From Rebecca billardiae RCC1528 (Eukaryota; Haptophyta): DNA of 64,000 nt. Shown here piece after piece: positions 8,473 to 18,900 of this stretch. The notes under the pieces were generated by a model. That model did no database searches and was not told the origin of the DNA. It was given only the letters and a program-made list of their open reading frames with translations. The DNA is taken from the NCBI GenBank assembly GCA_965240325.2, contig OZ251236.1, positions 1,364,001-1,428,000 on the forward strand, read 5' to 3'. How positions within the stretch are numbered: position 1 is the stretch's first letter; the number at the start of each line of letters is the position of its first letter. The translations under genes were made by a program, and so were the position numbers.

Positions 8473-10011
8473 ATGGTGGCGAACGCTTCCGCGGCGGTCA
8501 AACTCCTCTGGCGCATGTCGGGGCGCGGCGACGCGCGTGCGACGTTCATTCTGGCGCGGCGGGCTGAGGATGGCGACGGCATCGCGCAGGACGGGCGCGA
8601 AGCCTTTCGCCTGTACACCCTCGCCGCTGAGCGCGGCTTTGCCGAGGCACAGGATAGGATGGGCGACATATGTAAAGGAGGGAAGTTTACTCAGCCCGTG
8701 GACCTCGAGGCAGCCGCGCGCTGGTACCGGCTGGCAGCCGAGCAGGGCTTTGCTCAAGCGCAGTTCAATCTGGGCCGCTGCTACACGCAAGGCAAGGGCG
8801 TGCGGCAGGATCGGGACGAGGCAGCGCGCTGGTACCGGCTGGCAGCAGAGCAGGGCGTTGCTGAGGCGCAGCACGGTCTGGGCGGGCGCTACACGACTGG
8901 TGAGGGTGTGCAGCAGGATCGGGGCGAGGCAGCGCGCTGGTACCGGCTAGCGGCCGAGCAGGGCGTTGCTGAGGCGCAGTTCAATCTGGGCGCGTGCTAT
9001 GCACAAGGCGAGGGTGTGCAGCAGGATCGGGGTGAGGCAGTGCGCTGGTACCGGCTGGCAGCCGAGCAGGGCTATCCTCGAGCGCAGTGCAATCTGGGCA
9101 TATGCTACGCGCAAGGCAAGGGTGTGCCGCAGAATTGGGGCGAGGCAGCGCGCTGGTACCGGCTGGCAGCCGAGCAGGGCTATCCTCGAGCGCAGTGCAA
9201 TCTGGGCATATGCTACACGACTGGTGAGGGTGTGCAGCAGGATCGGGGCGAGGCAGCGCGCTGGTACCGGCTGGCTGCCGAGCAGGGCGTTGCTGAGGCG
9301 CAGTTCAATCTGGGCGCGTGCTACTACGCGCAAGGCGAGGGTGTGCCGCAGGATCGGGGCGAGGCGGTGCGCTGGTACCGGCTGGCGGCCGAGCAGGGCC
9401 ATGCTGAAGCGCAGTGCAATTTGGGCATGCGCTACCAGATAGGCGAGGGTGTGCGGCAGGATTGGGGCGAAGCAGTGCGCTGGTACCGGCTGGCGGCCGA
9501 GCAGGGCTATGCTGAAGCGCAGCACGATCTGGGCGGGTGCTACGCGCGTGGCGTGGGTGTGCCGGAGGATTGGGGCGAGGCGGCGCGCTGGTTCCGCTTG
9601 GCTGCTGATGGCGGGAACGCACGTGCGCTCATCAAGCTGGGGGCGCTGACGCTAAGAGGCATGGGAGTGGAGCGTGACGTGGAGGAGGGCGCGCGGCTGC
9701 TGCGCAGTGCCCAAGAGCTCGATCCCGACCTCAGACAAGAAGCGTGCGACGTGCTGGCTGCGTTAGCTGCCGACCGTGAGGTGGCCTCCCAGTGCTGCAT
9801 CGCCTGCGGACGCACAGGCCGTCTGAGGAAGTGCCAGCGGTGCCGCGTGGCGGTCTTCTGCTCGCCGGAGCACCAGCGCAGCTCGTGGACGCTACACAAG
9901 CAGACCTGTGCCCTGTGGTGCATGGAGGCCCGCATGCGAGAGAGAATGGCAGAACTGGAACTGGCAGGTGAAGCCTCTGCCGCCGCTGCGCCTGCTGGCG
10001 CTGTCGAGTAG
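8473..10011 (+). CDS. Sel1-like repeat protein with C-terminal MYND zinc finger
   Basis: About 512 aa. I chose the ATG at 8473; the frame is open back to a TTG at 8419, but that has no ATG. Residues about 15-420 are Sel1-like (TPR-related) repeats of 36 aa, each reading close to WYRLAAEQGxAEAQxNLG. Nine clear copies are spaced exactly 108 bp apart (8719, 8827, 8935 and so on), except one of 111 bp with an extra Tyr codon near 9325; degenerate copies flank them. Residues about 441-480 form a MYND finger with Cys-x2-Cys, Cys-x2-Cys, FCSPEHQ, Trp and final His-x3-Cys. Such proteins are expected to be protein-protein adaptors; the substrate is unknown. Near-identical repeat DNA points to recent expansion by unequal exchange. 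A dispersed repeat begins 30 bp after the stop. Confidence 0.88.
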   Translation: MVANASAAVKLLWRMSGRGDARATFILARRAEDGDGIAQDGREAFRLYTLAAERGFAEAQDRMGDICKGGKFTQPVDLEAAARWYRLAAEQGFAQAQFNLGRCYTQGKGVRQDRDEAARWYRLAAEQGVAEAQHGLGGRYTTGEGVQQDRGEAARWYRLAAEQGVAEAQFNLGACYAQGEGVQQDRGEAVRWYRLAAEQGYPRAQCNLGICYAQGKGVPQNWGEAARWYRLAAEQGYPRAQCNLGICYTTGEGVQQDRGEAARWYRLAAEQGVAEAQFNLGACYYAQGEGVPQDRGEAVRWYRLAAEQGHAEAQCNLGMRYQIGEGVRQDWGEAVRWYRLAAEQGYAEAQHDLGGCYARGVGVPEDWGEAARWFRLAADGGNARALIKLGALTLRGMGVERDVEEGARLLRSAQELDPDLRQEACDVLAALAADREVASQCCIACGRTGRLRKCQRCRVAVFCSPEHQRSSWTLHKQTCALWCMEARMRERMAELELAGEASAAAAPAGAVE

Positions 10012-10039
10012 TCCCTGGGCAATTGGGCATTGCCGGATG

Positions 10040-11895
10040 ATACAATGGCGGGCCGTAGGTCCGCCCCTTATAGTAGTGCCCGGGAAAAAGATAAGAAAAA
10101 GAAAAGAAAAAGAAAATCGCCTCGCCAAGATGGCGGGCCGTAGGTCCGCCCCTTATATGTGGCGTTCTCTCGACCACGGGCAGCTGCGCCTCCGCACTGC
10201 CCGCGCCCGTCGTTCGTTGGTAAAATCCCGACCTATGTAACATGATCGTGTCCCAATCATGATCATCATCGTGGACTGTCCCAAGACGCAGTTCACGCCA
10301 CGACCATCCAGCTCTCGGTCGTGCTCGACGCTTCGAGCGAGCAGGGCATGGCGGAGTGGTTAGACATATATATAGTAGTGCCCGGGAAAAAGATAAGAAA
10401 AAGAAAAGAAAAAGAAAATCGCCTCGCCAAGAAAAGAAAATCGCCTCGCTCACTACCGGGCGCCCTCGCAGCTCCCACTGGGGACGCTCGGCCGAAAAAG
10501 GGTTGCCCATGGCGCGGAGCGCATGGGCGGCGCGCGCCAAATCCAACGCCGGCGTGGACATCGCGCGAGGATTCCCTAGACAGGTTTTCGCCCGATTCGC
10601 GATTGCTGCCCTCGTCGTCTCGCGTGCAGTTCGAACGGGGGCCAAATCGACCCGTTTGGAGCGGTACGCTCGGCGCGTCGACACGATCGCGCGACCTGGG
10701 GCGGTCCTCGCCCGACTTGCACGTCGAGCGCTCGCACGGGCCATAGTAGCAAGCGCTGCGCACGACAGCCGCCTCGCGCGATCCACCGCCGCGCGTCGGG
10801 CTCGGTGCGGAAAGGCCCTCATCACGAGGCGTCTCGCGGGCGGGAAGCGCCATCGCACGCGACGCAAGATTTGGCGCGGCCTTCTGAACTCGATCGCCGG
10901 AATCCGCGCACCGGAGTCCGGTCTGTCCGGACTGTCTGTCGCCTCGCGGTCCCTCAGCCGATTTGAGCCGAAAGCCCACGTCCGGCCTGCATGGCGTCGA
11001 CGGTGACCAATGCGACGGAAGCGCAGCGCCAACGGCGCACGACGCGCAGCGGGCGCACCTCCCGGGTCTGTCGCCGTGGCAGCAACCGCGTCTTCGCGAG
11101 TTGGCGACCCACGCCGCAGCGCGACACGGACAAGCCCGTGATGCCATCCGCAGAGAGATGAAACGTCGAGCATGCAACATCGACGCATCCTCGTCGGTGG
11201 CGCAGGCGCTGCGGGACGAGGCGGAAGTCGTCACGCCGGTGACGGATGCGCTGCGATTCGTGTGCCCGCGTGAGCAGCTCTTGCCCACTCTCGATCGCGC
11301 GTGGCACACGCTGTCGCTGTGCGCGCGCGCGCGCACAACCAACAGCTCCTCGTGCCGCCGAACACGCGGGCGCCAGACCTGTCGAAGATGCGAACAGCGA
11401 TGACCGCGTGAACGTCAACGCGCTCGTGCTCAGCGTGGCGGCCGTGTACGACGTCAACGCGACCTGCGCCGAGCCCATCATGCCCGAAGAGGACATCGGC
11501 AAGCATCCTCGCGACGACCGCTCTCGGCTGGCGGCAGGAGGACATGCACATGATCTACTCTGGCGGCTTCGTCGGCGGCGAGGCGCTCGATTACGCCATC
11601 GCGGTCGAGATGCGGCACATACAGCGCGTACCCGCGCTCGCGCGGAGCAACGGGCTACCCGCCCCGCCCCGCGTGCTGCACATTCCCTCGTGGATGTGGG
11701 AGTCTCGCTGATGCGCACCGAGCCAGTACCGAGACGTGTACACGTGGGAGACTACTTCAGGTGTCACTGGTCCTCGCCCTCGACTGTCCGTCACCCACGG
11801 CCACGAGCGAATGTGGAAAGACGCGAACCCGCAGAGGATACATTGCGACAGCACTGGCACGGCCCGCCGACCCCCCCGCCCGCCAGGGCACAGTT
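10040..11895 (+). mobile_element. Dispersed repeat element, copy 1 (inverted partner at 54986-56510)
   Basis: From about 10366 to 11895 this region matches 54986-56510 on the opposite strand almost throughout. Shared blocks include the ctcactaccgggcgccctcg segment and ctgcatggcgtcgacggtga near 10987. The left end has a purine-rich A/G tract after tagtagtgcccggg, present twice here (10072-10131 and 10373-10432), and a ggcgggccgtaggtccgccc block (near 10045 and 10132) also present in the partner. The right boundary is gggcacagtt. Frames differ between copies, so it is a decayed element. Copy 1 keeps a frame of about 60 codons at 11545-11711 (EDMHMIYSGGFVGGEAL, ending PSWMWESR) that copy 2 has lost by indel. 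No transposase or reverse transcriptase is recognisable. Confidence 0.72.
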
Positions 11896-12092
11896 TTTCA
11901 TTTACAATTACCTATGCGTCAGCAAATAAACAGTTTGGCGCTTTTCGGCCGCAACTCAACAGAAGGATGGCGCCGTGCAGAGCAGCAGAGGCGGCGGCCG
12001 GCGGCGCCGCTTTTTTCATTTATTCTTCATAGATGATGGAAGCGTGATGGCGGCGGCCGCGCTCAGATCGCCGTTTGGGATGTAGGAGGCTC

Positions 12093-13295
12093 ATGGCTGC
12101 GCTCCTGCTGCCGCCGTGGCTCGCGATCGCTGCTGTTACGGGACCGGTCCCGCAGAGAGTGGCCGTGTGCTTCGCCGGCCAATTCCCTCGTGGCGCGGCC
12201 CCTTCAGCGCGCGCGCACGACGTCTTCGGCCTGCGAGCAGATGCGTCTGTGGATTTTGACGCATACGTCGCGACTTCCGACGCTGAGCACGAGGTGCCCC
12301 CGCCAGGGCTCAGTCAAGCGCGGCCAGTCAACGCGAGCGCGCTGGCGCTGCACCTGCGCCGTCGCTGCGGCTTCTCGAGGGCTGACGTCTCGACCGAGCC
12401 CTACGACCCGGTGCCACACGCTCACCTGGCCGCGCGCGTGCTGCGCGTGCCGCTGTGCTGCAGAGTTGGCGAGGAGCAGCACGCGTGGATGCCGCACCGG
12501 GTGGTCAGCTGGTTCGCATCCGTGCAGCGGTGCGCGCGGATGATCGCGCGCGAGCCGCGGGGCACATACGACCTGGTGCTCCTCACGCGGCTCGACGTTT
12601 GGGACGCGCTGCGCGTCTCGCCCGATCTCGGCGCGCCGGGCGGCGCGACCGACGACGGGCGCGCGCGCAAGGGGCGGGCAAGCACGCTCGGCCCGCTGGG
12701 CTCCGCGGGCAGCGGCGGCGCTGCGACGCTCGCGCTCGCGTCGGTCCGCGAGTACGACGCGATCGCGTGGCGGCAGCGCGGCGTGACCAAGGACCAGGCC
12801 CTGCTGCTGCTGAGCGAGCGGCTGTGGAGCGCGGGCCTCGCCTCTGTGCACGACGCGCTGCCGGGGCTGGTGGCGCGCGCGCTCGGGCCTGCAGCGGTAG
12901 CGTCCGGGGCCGGGTGCGAGGCGGTGGTGCCCGAGGCGCTGCTGCGACAGCACCTGGACCGCGCGCTGCCGTCGGGTGCGGCGCGCTTCCTCCACTCGCG
13001 CCGCGCGCTCCACTTCAAGGTCCCCATCTTCCGCGCCAAGCACGACGCTTGGTTTGCGCGCGCGGTGCGCGCGCAGCTCGAGTGTGCGGCCGCCGCGCGG
13101 GCCGCGCGCGGCGGCGAGGCGGGGCGAGAGGCCGCTGCCGTCCTCGTGCTCGTGCGCGACCCGCACGCGTGGCAGTGTGGTGACGAGCGCGGCCCCGCTG
13201 CCGCTCAGCCCGCTGCAACGGTAGAGAGACCACAGACACAGTGCAGGCCGCGGCGGCCGGCCCTACCTGCGACGACGCACGGTGAGTATTATTAA
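12093..13295 (+). CDS. Secreted or anchored glycosyltransferase-like protein
   Basis: About 400 aa from the ATG at 12093; the frame upstream to 12075 has no other ATG. Residues 1-16 (MAALLLPPWLAIAAV) look like a signal peptide or type-II anchor. The start of the mature part, RVAVCFAGQFPR, and a later YDLVLLTRLDVW resemble a pattern seen in algal and viral glycosyltransferase-like proteins, where an Arg-x-Asp motif sits in a nucleotide-sugar domain. This assignment is by resemblance only. Five or more Cys in residues 100-170 suit a secretory protein. The final codons contain a strong donor-like ggtgagtatt (13280-13289), so the true C-terminus may differ by an unseen splice. It is transcribed in the same direction as the hydrolase-like gene that starts 258 bp downstream. 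Confidence 0.6.
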   Translation: MAALLLPPWLAIAAVTGPVPQRVAVCFAGQFPRGAAPSARAHDVFGLRADASVDFDAYVATSDAEHEVPPPGLSQARPVNASALALHLRRRCGFSRADVSTEPYDPVPHAHLAARVLRVPLCCRVGEEQHAWMPHRVVSWFASVQRCARMIAREPRGTYDLVLLTRLDVWDALRVSPDLGAPGGATDDGRARKGRASTLGPLGSAGSGGAATLALASVREYDAIAWRQRGVTKDQALLLLSERLWSAGLASVHDALPGLVARALGPAAVASGAGCEAVVPEALLRQHLDRALPSGAARFLHSRRALHFKVPIFRAKHDAWFARAVRAQLECAAAARAARGGEAGREAAAVLVLVRDPHAWQCGDERGPAAAQPAATVERPQTQCRPRRPALPATTHGEYY

Positions 13296-13552
13296 AGAGT
13301 GCGGTCCGCTCGCGGTCCGCCGTCCGCGGCCTAGCTGGCTAGCACACACACGTGGCACAGCCGAGACAATATGCAGCATATATAGTAGTACAGCCTGACA
13401 GTCACAGTGTTAGTGGGCCAAGCTGGCCTTTAAGCCGCGAGATTGAAGATGGAGCAGGCGAGATTGGCAGATTGCAGCCGCGCGCAACGCCGCCTCAGTT
13501 TTCCGCGCGTGCATCATCATCGGCGGGGCGAGGGAGGCCTCGGATCGCGACG

Positions 13553-15315
13553 ATGCAGCCGCCGCCCTTTTCGCCACCGGGCTCCCCGCCCTCCCCGCCG
13601 CCGCTCCCGCCCTTCTCGCCGCCGCTCCCGCCCTTCCCACCGCCCTTCCCGCCGTCGCCCCCGCCCTTGGAGCTGCCGCCGGGCGCGTGGGTCTCGTGGG
13701 TTCGCGACACGCTGATTTGGTCGGTCGTGGGCATCCTCTTGCTGATCATCGCGCGCGAGATCGGCCGTCGCTTCTCGCGCTTCGTCGGGCTGATCGTGCT
13801 CGCGGGCCAGCTCCCCGGCGACGTGCCGGCCTTCGTCGACAAGCTCTCCGAGGACCCCAAGGAGACGTTCATGTCGCTCTCGCGCGAGGAGATCTGGCAC
13901 TTCATCAAGTGCGCGATTGTGTCGCCGCAGAAGATGACGGTGCTCGGGCACGACGACACGCTCGAGCGGCTCGAGCGCATCCGCCTCCGCTTCCAGGACA
14001 GCGGCTGGCGCCACATCAACATCCGCACGGCCGACGGCGTCAAGCTCGACGGCTGCCTGTTCCAGCCGCCCGCGGGCGCGCGCGAGCAGCGCTGGGTGGT
14101 CTTCATGAACGCGAACATGCAAAAGTACGAGGAGTGGCTCTTCTACTTCCACCGGTACGTGAAGGACGTGGGCGTCGGCATGCTCGTCTTCAACTGGCGC
14201 GGCGTCGCCTTCTCCGAGGGCTGCGCCATGACGATCCGCGACCTGGTGAAGGACGGCACGGCCGCGCTCAACTACCTGGTGGACCAGGGGGTGCCGCCCG
14301 AGCACATCCTCGTGCACGGGCTGTCGATCGGCGCGTGCATCGCCGCGACGGTGCGCTCGCGCGAGCCGAGGCTGGCGCACGGCCCCGTGCTCCTCGACCG
14401 CCCCTTCGCCAAGCTCTCCGACGTCGTGTACGGCTACGCCTCGTTTGCCACCACCAAGCGGCCCAAGCCGGGAGAGCCGCGGCCCAAGAAGAGCTGTCGG
14501 GACTGGGCCAAGCTGGTGGTGCTCGAGCTGATCGCCGGCTTCGCGTGGCTCATCCTGCTCTGCACGTGGTGGCAGGTGCGCGCCGCGCGCTCTCGCGCCC
14601 TCGCCGTGCCTCTCGCCCGCGGCGCGCTCGCCAGCGCGGCGCGCTCACTGTGAGCTCCGGCGTGCGCGCGCGCGGGCGCGCCTCCGCACCGCGCGCGCCG
14701 CAGGGCCGCACGCTGCACGCCTTTGAGCGGCTGTACGCGACGCGCATCGTCACCTTCCACCAGCGGGACAACATCATCCACTTCAAGCGCGCCTCGCTGT
14801 ACCAGCACCTGTACAAGCGGCACAGGGCGCCGCGCAGAGCCGCGGAGGCCGCCACGGCCGCGCCGGCCGCGGCTCGGCCGCGCGTGAGCGCCATCCCGGC
14901 GCGCGGCGACCCAAACCACCCGTGGTACGCGATCGAGCTGCGCGGCATCCACCCGGAGTGGCTGCCGCACGACATGCCGCTCTACCTCGACCGCTCGTGG
15001 GACGAGGCGATGCCGCTCATCGCGTCCGTACTCGGCCTGAGCCCGGCCGAGCGCGTGCCCGAGGCGGACGAGGCGGGCGGCAGCAACGGCGCGTCGGCTG
15101 CGGCGCCGCCCGGCGCACAGGCGGACGGGGCGGCGGCGGGCGCGGGCGCTCCGCCTCCGCGGGAGGGCGGGCGCGGCACGATCGCCGAGCGCGCGCGCAA
15201 CGCCGCGGCGCGCATCGTCGGCGGGGGCGGCGCCTCGTCCCCGACCCGGCGCGGGCGCAGCTCGGCCGACGACTCGACGGATGTGCAAAATGGCGCCTAC
15301 GCGCGGATGCTCTGA
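13553..15315 (+). CDS. Alpha/beta-hydrolase-like membrane protein, two exons
   Basis: Exon 1 (13553-14575) and exon 2 (14704-15315) join in phase 0 to give about 544 aa. The N-terminus is Pro/Phe-rich (residues 2-43), then a membrane segment at about 52-68 (TLIWSVVGILLLIIA). The hydrolase-like core follows: RWVVFMNANMQKYEEW, LVFNWRGVAFSEG and a nucleophile elbow HGLSIG with Ser258. Asp363 and His367 (QRDNIIHF), just after the splice, are candidates for the acid and base. WLILLCTWW near the junction may be a second membrane segment or a buried strand. The C-terminus is Ala/Gly-rich and disordered. The predicted role is a membrane-bound serine hydrolase of the ABHD/BEM46-like kind with unknown substrate. 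Without splicing the frame stops at 14653 and loses the acid/base part. Confidence 0.75.
14576..14703 (+). other. Intron of the hydrolase-like gene
   Basis: Inferred phase-0 intron of 128 bp, CAG|GTGCGCG to GCCGCAG|GGC. It connects two frames that together carry a complete hydrolase triad candidate. Confidence 0.75.
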
Positions 15316-15969
15316 ATCTGATGGCTTTTTGAAACTACAGTTTAATGGATACTGTATACCTTAATACCTGGTGCCACGTGCACTCGGCAATGCCCGAGGT
15401 CGTGGCGGTCGCTGACGAGCCTGACGACGACAGACGAGCCACGAGTTGACTCGCTGAGAGACACTAGCTCCGAGCTACCGGGCTGTCCGGGCCAGAGTTT
15501 TTTTTAAAAAGGATATACGAACTATCGGCGTTCTGGACCGTTACCATACATGACCTGTGACAAGAATAGCATCATCACGTTTCATCGTTTTACCCACCAC
15601 CCATTCAGACGAATCTGAACAGTGAACGATGAGGACTGAGGAGGGGCTACCGTATGCGCTATTAATAGAACGGCTCTGAGATTGATAGTGTTGAGTATCT
15701 CACCATATCTGTGGCTTGGAACGTCGCGGCGAAACCCCACAAACCGCGATCATATTGACGAACGAAGCGCCGTTATTACGGGTAACTTTGCTAATTGGCG
15801 TCGGAGATGGGCCGTGGGCACTCATGGGCGCGCGGGCGTGGGCCCAACCGGCACGGGGTACCCGCACCCGAGCGAGAGCGAGAGCGGGAGCGTCGTGTTC
15901 TCATCTGCGGGGGCCGCCGCGGCCGCCCGACGGAGAGGGTCACCCCACCGCGCCTACGCGCCGGGTGCG
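15316..15969. other. Intergenic, nothing recognisable
   Basis: 650 bp with mixed composition. It contains ctacagttta (15336-15345), an inverted copy of the recurring taaactgtag motif, 20 bp after a stop codon, and a T-run near 15500. The frame of the next gene is open from 15682, but the first ATG with a plausible signal peptide is at 15970. Confidence 0.6.
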
Positions 15970-18900
15970 ATGTGGCTACTCGTGGTGTTTGCCGCGGCAT
16001 TGAGCGCCGCGCAGCTGGGTGGGCATGCCTCCGTCTCGGATGATGGCTCGAGAGTCGCACTCCACGCGACTGAGATGTCGGAGACCTCGCCTCGACAGTC
16101 GCACGCGCCGGCGGCGCGCAAAGTGCCGCAACATGCTGCCGAGACACTGAGCGTCGCCGCGTTCAGCTTCGCGGCTGCAGTGCCCTCTGTCGTGCCCGAC
16201 GCCCCGAAAGACATCCCAGCGAAAGACGTCCCACCGCTGCCAACCCTCAACTTTGCGTCCTCCGCCGTTGTCGGTGCCCCTGCCGAAGCCTTCAGCTTCG
16301 CGCCGCTGAGTGGTCCGGTGCTGAGTATGGCCCCTGGGCCCGTGCCCGTGGTCTCGTCGCCAGCGCATCTGCAGACGACGCCGCCCTCGCCGCAGCCGCC
16401 GCCGCCCTCGCCGCCGCCGCCCTCGCCGCCGCCGCCCTCGCCGAGTGTTCTATCTGTGCTGCAGGCCATCTCTGCGCCCTCCAGCCTCGCGCCGCTGAGT
16501 GGCCCTGCGCTGAGTATGGCCCCTGGGCCCGTGCCCGTGGTCTCGTCGCCAGCGCATCTGCAGCCGCCGCCGCCCTCGCCGCCGCCGCCCTCGCCGCCGC
16601 CGCCCTCGCCGCCGCCGCCCTCGCCGCCCGACACGTCTGTGCCGCCGATCACCTCTGCGCCCGTGCCGGAGCTGATCTCCACAGTCGTCACCCAGCTGCC
16701 GTCCCCGCTGTCGCTGCAGGTGCTCTCCGCGCCCTTCTCGGCCGTCCTCTCCCGCATCGATGCCATGTCGCTGCCCGCCTCGCCGCCCCTGCCGCCGGGC
16801 CCAGGCCCCGGAGAGCCGCCGTTGCCGACCCTGTCCCTCCCGGTCTCCTCGCTGCCCGGCCTGAGCCTGCCGTCCCGGCCCTTGCCCTCGGTCCAGCCGC
16901 CGCCGCCGCCCTCGCCGCTGCCGCTTGCGCTGCAGCCGCCGCCCTCGCCGCCCTCGCCACCGCCGCCCTCGCCGAGTGTTCTGTCTGTGCTGCAGGCCAT
17001 CTCTGCGCCCTCCAGCCTCGCGCCGCTGAGTGGCCCTGCGCTGAGTGTGGCCCGTGGGCCCGTGCCCGTGGTCTCGTCGCCAGCGCAGCTGCAGCCGCCG
17101 CTCTCGCCGCAGCCGCCGCCGCCCTCACCGCCGCCGCCCTCGCCGCCGCCGCTGCTGCTCTCGCCGCAGCCGCCGCCGCCCTCGCCGCCGCCGCCCTCGC
17201 CGCCGCCGCTGCCGCTCTCGCCGCAGCCGCCGCCGCCCTCGCCGCCGCCGCCCTCGCCGCCGCCGCTGCAGCTTGCGCTGCAGCCGCCGCCCTCGCCGCC
17301 CTCGCCGCTCGCTCTGCAGCCGCCGCCCTCGCCGCCCGACACGTCTGTGCCGCCGATCACCTCTGCGCCCGTGCCGGAGCTGCTCTCCACAGTCGTCACC
17401 CAGCTGCCGTCCCCGCTGTCGCTGCAGGTGCTCTCCGCGCCCTTCTCGGCCGTCCTCTCCCGCATCGATGCCATGTCGCTGCCCGCCTCGCCGCCCCTGC
17501 CGCCGGGCCCAGGCCCCGGAGAGCCGCCGTTGCCGACCCTGTCCCTCCCAGTCTCCTCGCTGCCCGGCCTGAGCCTGCCGTCCCGGCCCTTGCCCTCGGT
17601 GCAGTCGCCGCCGCCGCCCTCGCCGCCGCCAGCACCCTCGCAGCCGCCGCCCTCGCCGGCGCAGCCGCCGCCCTCGCCGCCGCCCGCGCCGCAGCCCTCG
17701 CCGCCGCCTCTGCCGCCGCCCGTGTCGCCGCCCTCGCCGCCTCTACCCCCCTCGCCGCCCCCCGGCCCGCTCGGCGGCGCGTTTGCGCGCGTGTACCTCA
17801 CCGCTGCCTCGCCCGGCGCGCTCGTGCACGACTCGGAGGCGTCGGCGTCCAACCGTCACGCCGCCGACTTTGGCTTCTTCCAGCTGGGCGGGGACGAGGC
17901 GGGCGCGCAGGGCGCGCTGGGCGGCGTGCTCGAGGGCTTTGAGGGCGACGACGCGCTGCTCGACCCGGACGGCACCGACGCCTTCGCCCTGTCCAAGCGG
18001 AAGGCGGGCACGGCGCGCGCGTGGGTGCGCACACCCACCGTGTACGCGGACCGCTCGGACGTGCGCGCCACGTACCAGCTGCACGACGCGGCGGGCCGCA
18101 CGGCCGTGGAGCTCTCCGGGCTCAGCGTGTCGCTCACGCTCGCCAACGCCGCCGGCGAGACCGAGCTCACGTCGTGCGCCGCGCCCGACGCGGTCAGCGG
18201 CGTGGGCGAGTGCTCGGGCACGGCTCCGGCCGCGTGGTTCGGGTCGTCGGAGGCGGCGGGCGTCGACGTGACGGTGGCCGTGTCCTACTCGGGCGCGGAG
18301 GTGGCGAGCGTCGAGCTGAGCGGCGCGATCAGCCTCGCGCCCGCGCCCTCGTTCCCCGAGCTGAGCGCCGCGGGCGTGCGCGTCTCCTTCGCCACCTCGC
18401 CCCGCTTCCCCGGCGACGAGGTCGTGGCGAGCGTGTACGCGCACACGGGCGGGTTCCCGCTGAACGCGTACCATCTGAGCGTCGCCTTCAACGCGAGCGT
18501 GCTCGAGCTGGTGTCGGTGGTGGGCGCGGCGGAGTTCAGCGCGCCGGTGACCCTGGAGGGCGAGGGCACGGTCGGCGTGATCTCGGCGGGCGTGCAGGCG
18601 GCCACCACCGAGGCGCAGGTGACGGGCGACGCCGTGCCGCTGTGCACGCTCACGTTCGAGCTGCCCGCGGGCGCGCCGGCCGGCGTCGCGTCGGGCGCGC
18701 TGTCCGTCGTGGTCGAGCAGCTCGTCAACTGGATCAACAACCCGTTCGTGCAGGGCGCGGACGCGCGCGTCGACGACGAGCGCGGCGCGCCGGCGGGCAC
18801 GAGCGGCCAGCTCACCGTCGAGCACGCCGCCGTGCTCGCCATCGCGGCGTTCGTCGCGGACACGGGCAACGCCGTGCGCGTGAACACGGCGCCGCTCACC

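Noticed and set aside
11246-11929. Protein-coding gene in the dispersed repeat
   Set aside because: The open frame changes between the two copies, and the second copy (54986-56510) has indels, so neither copy keeps a long conserved product.
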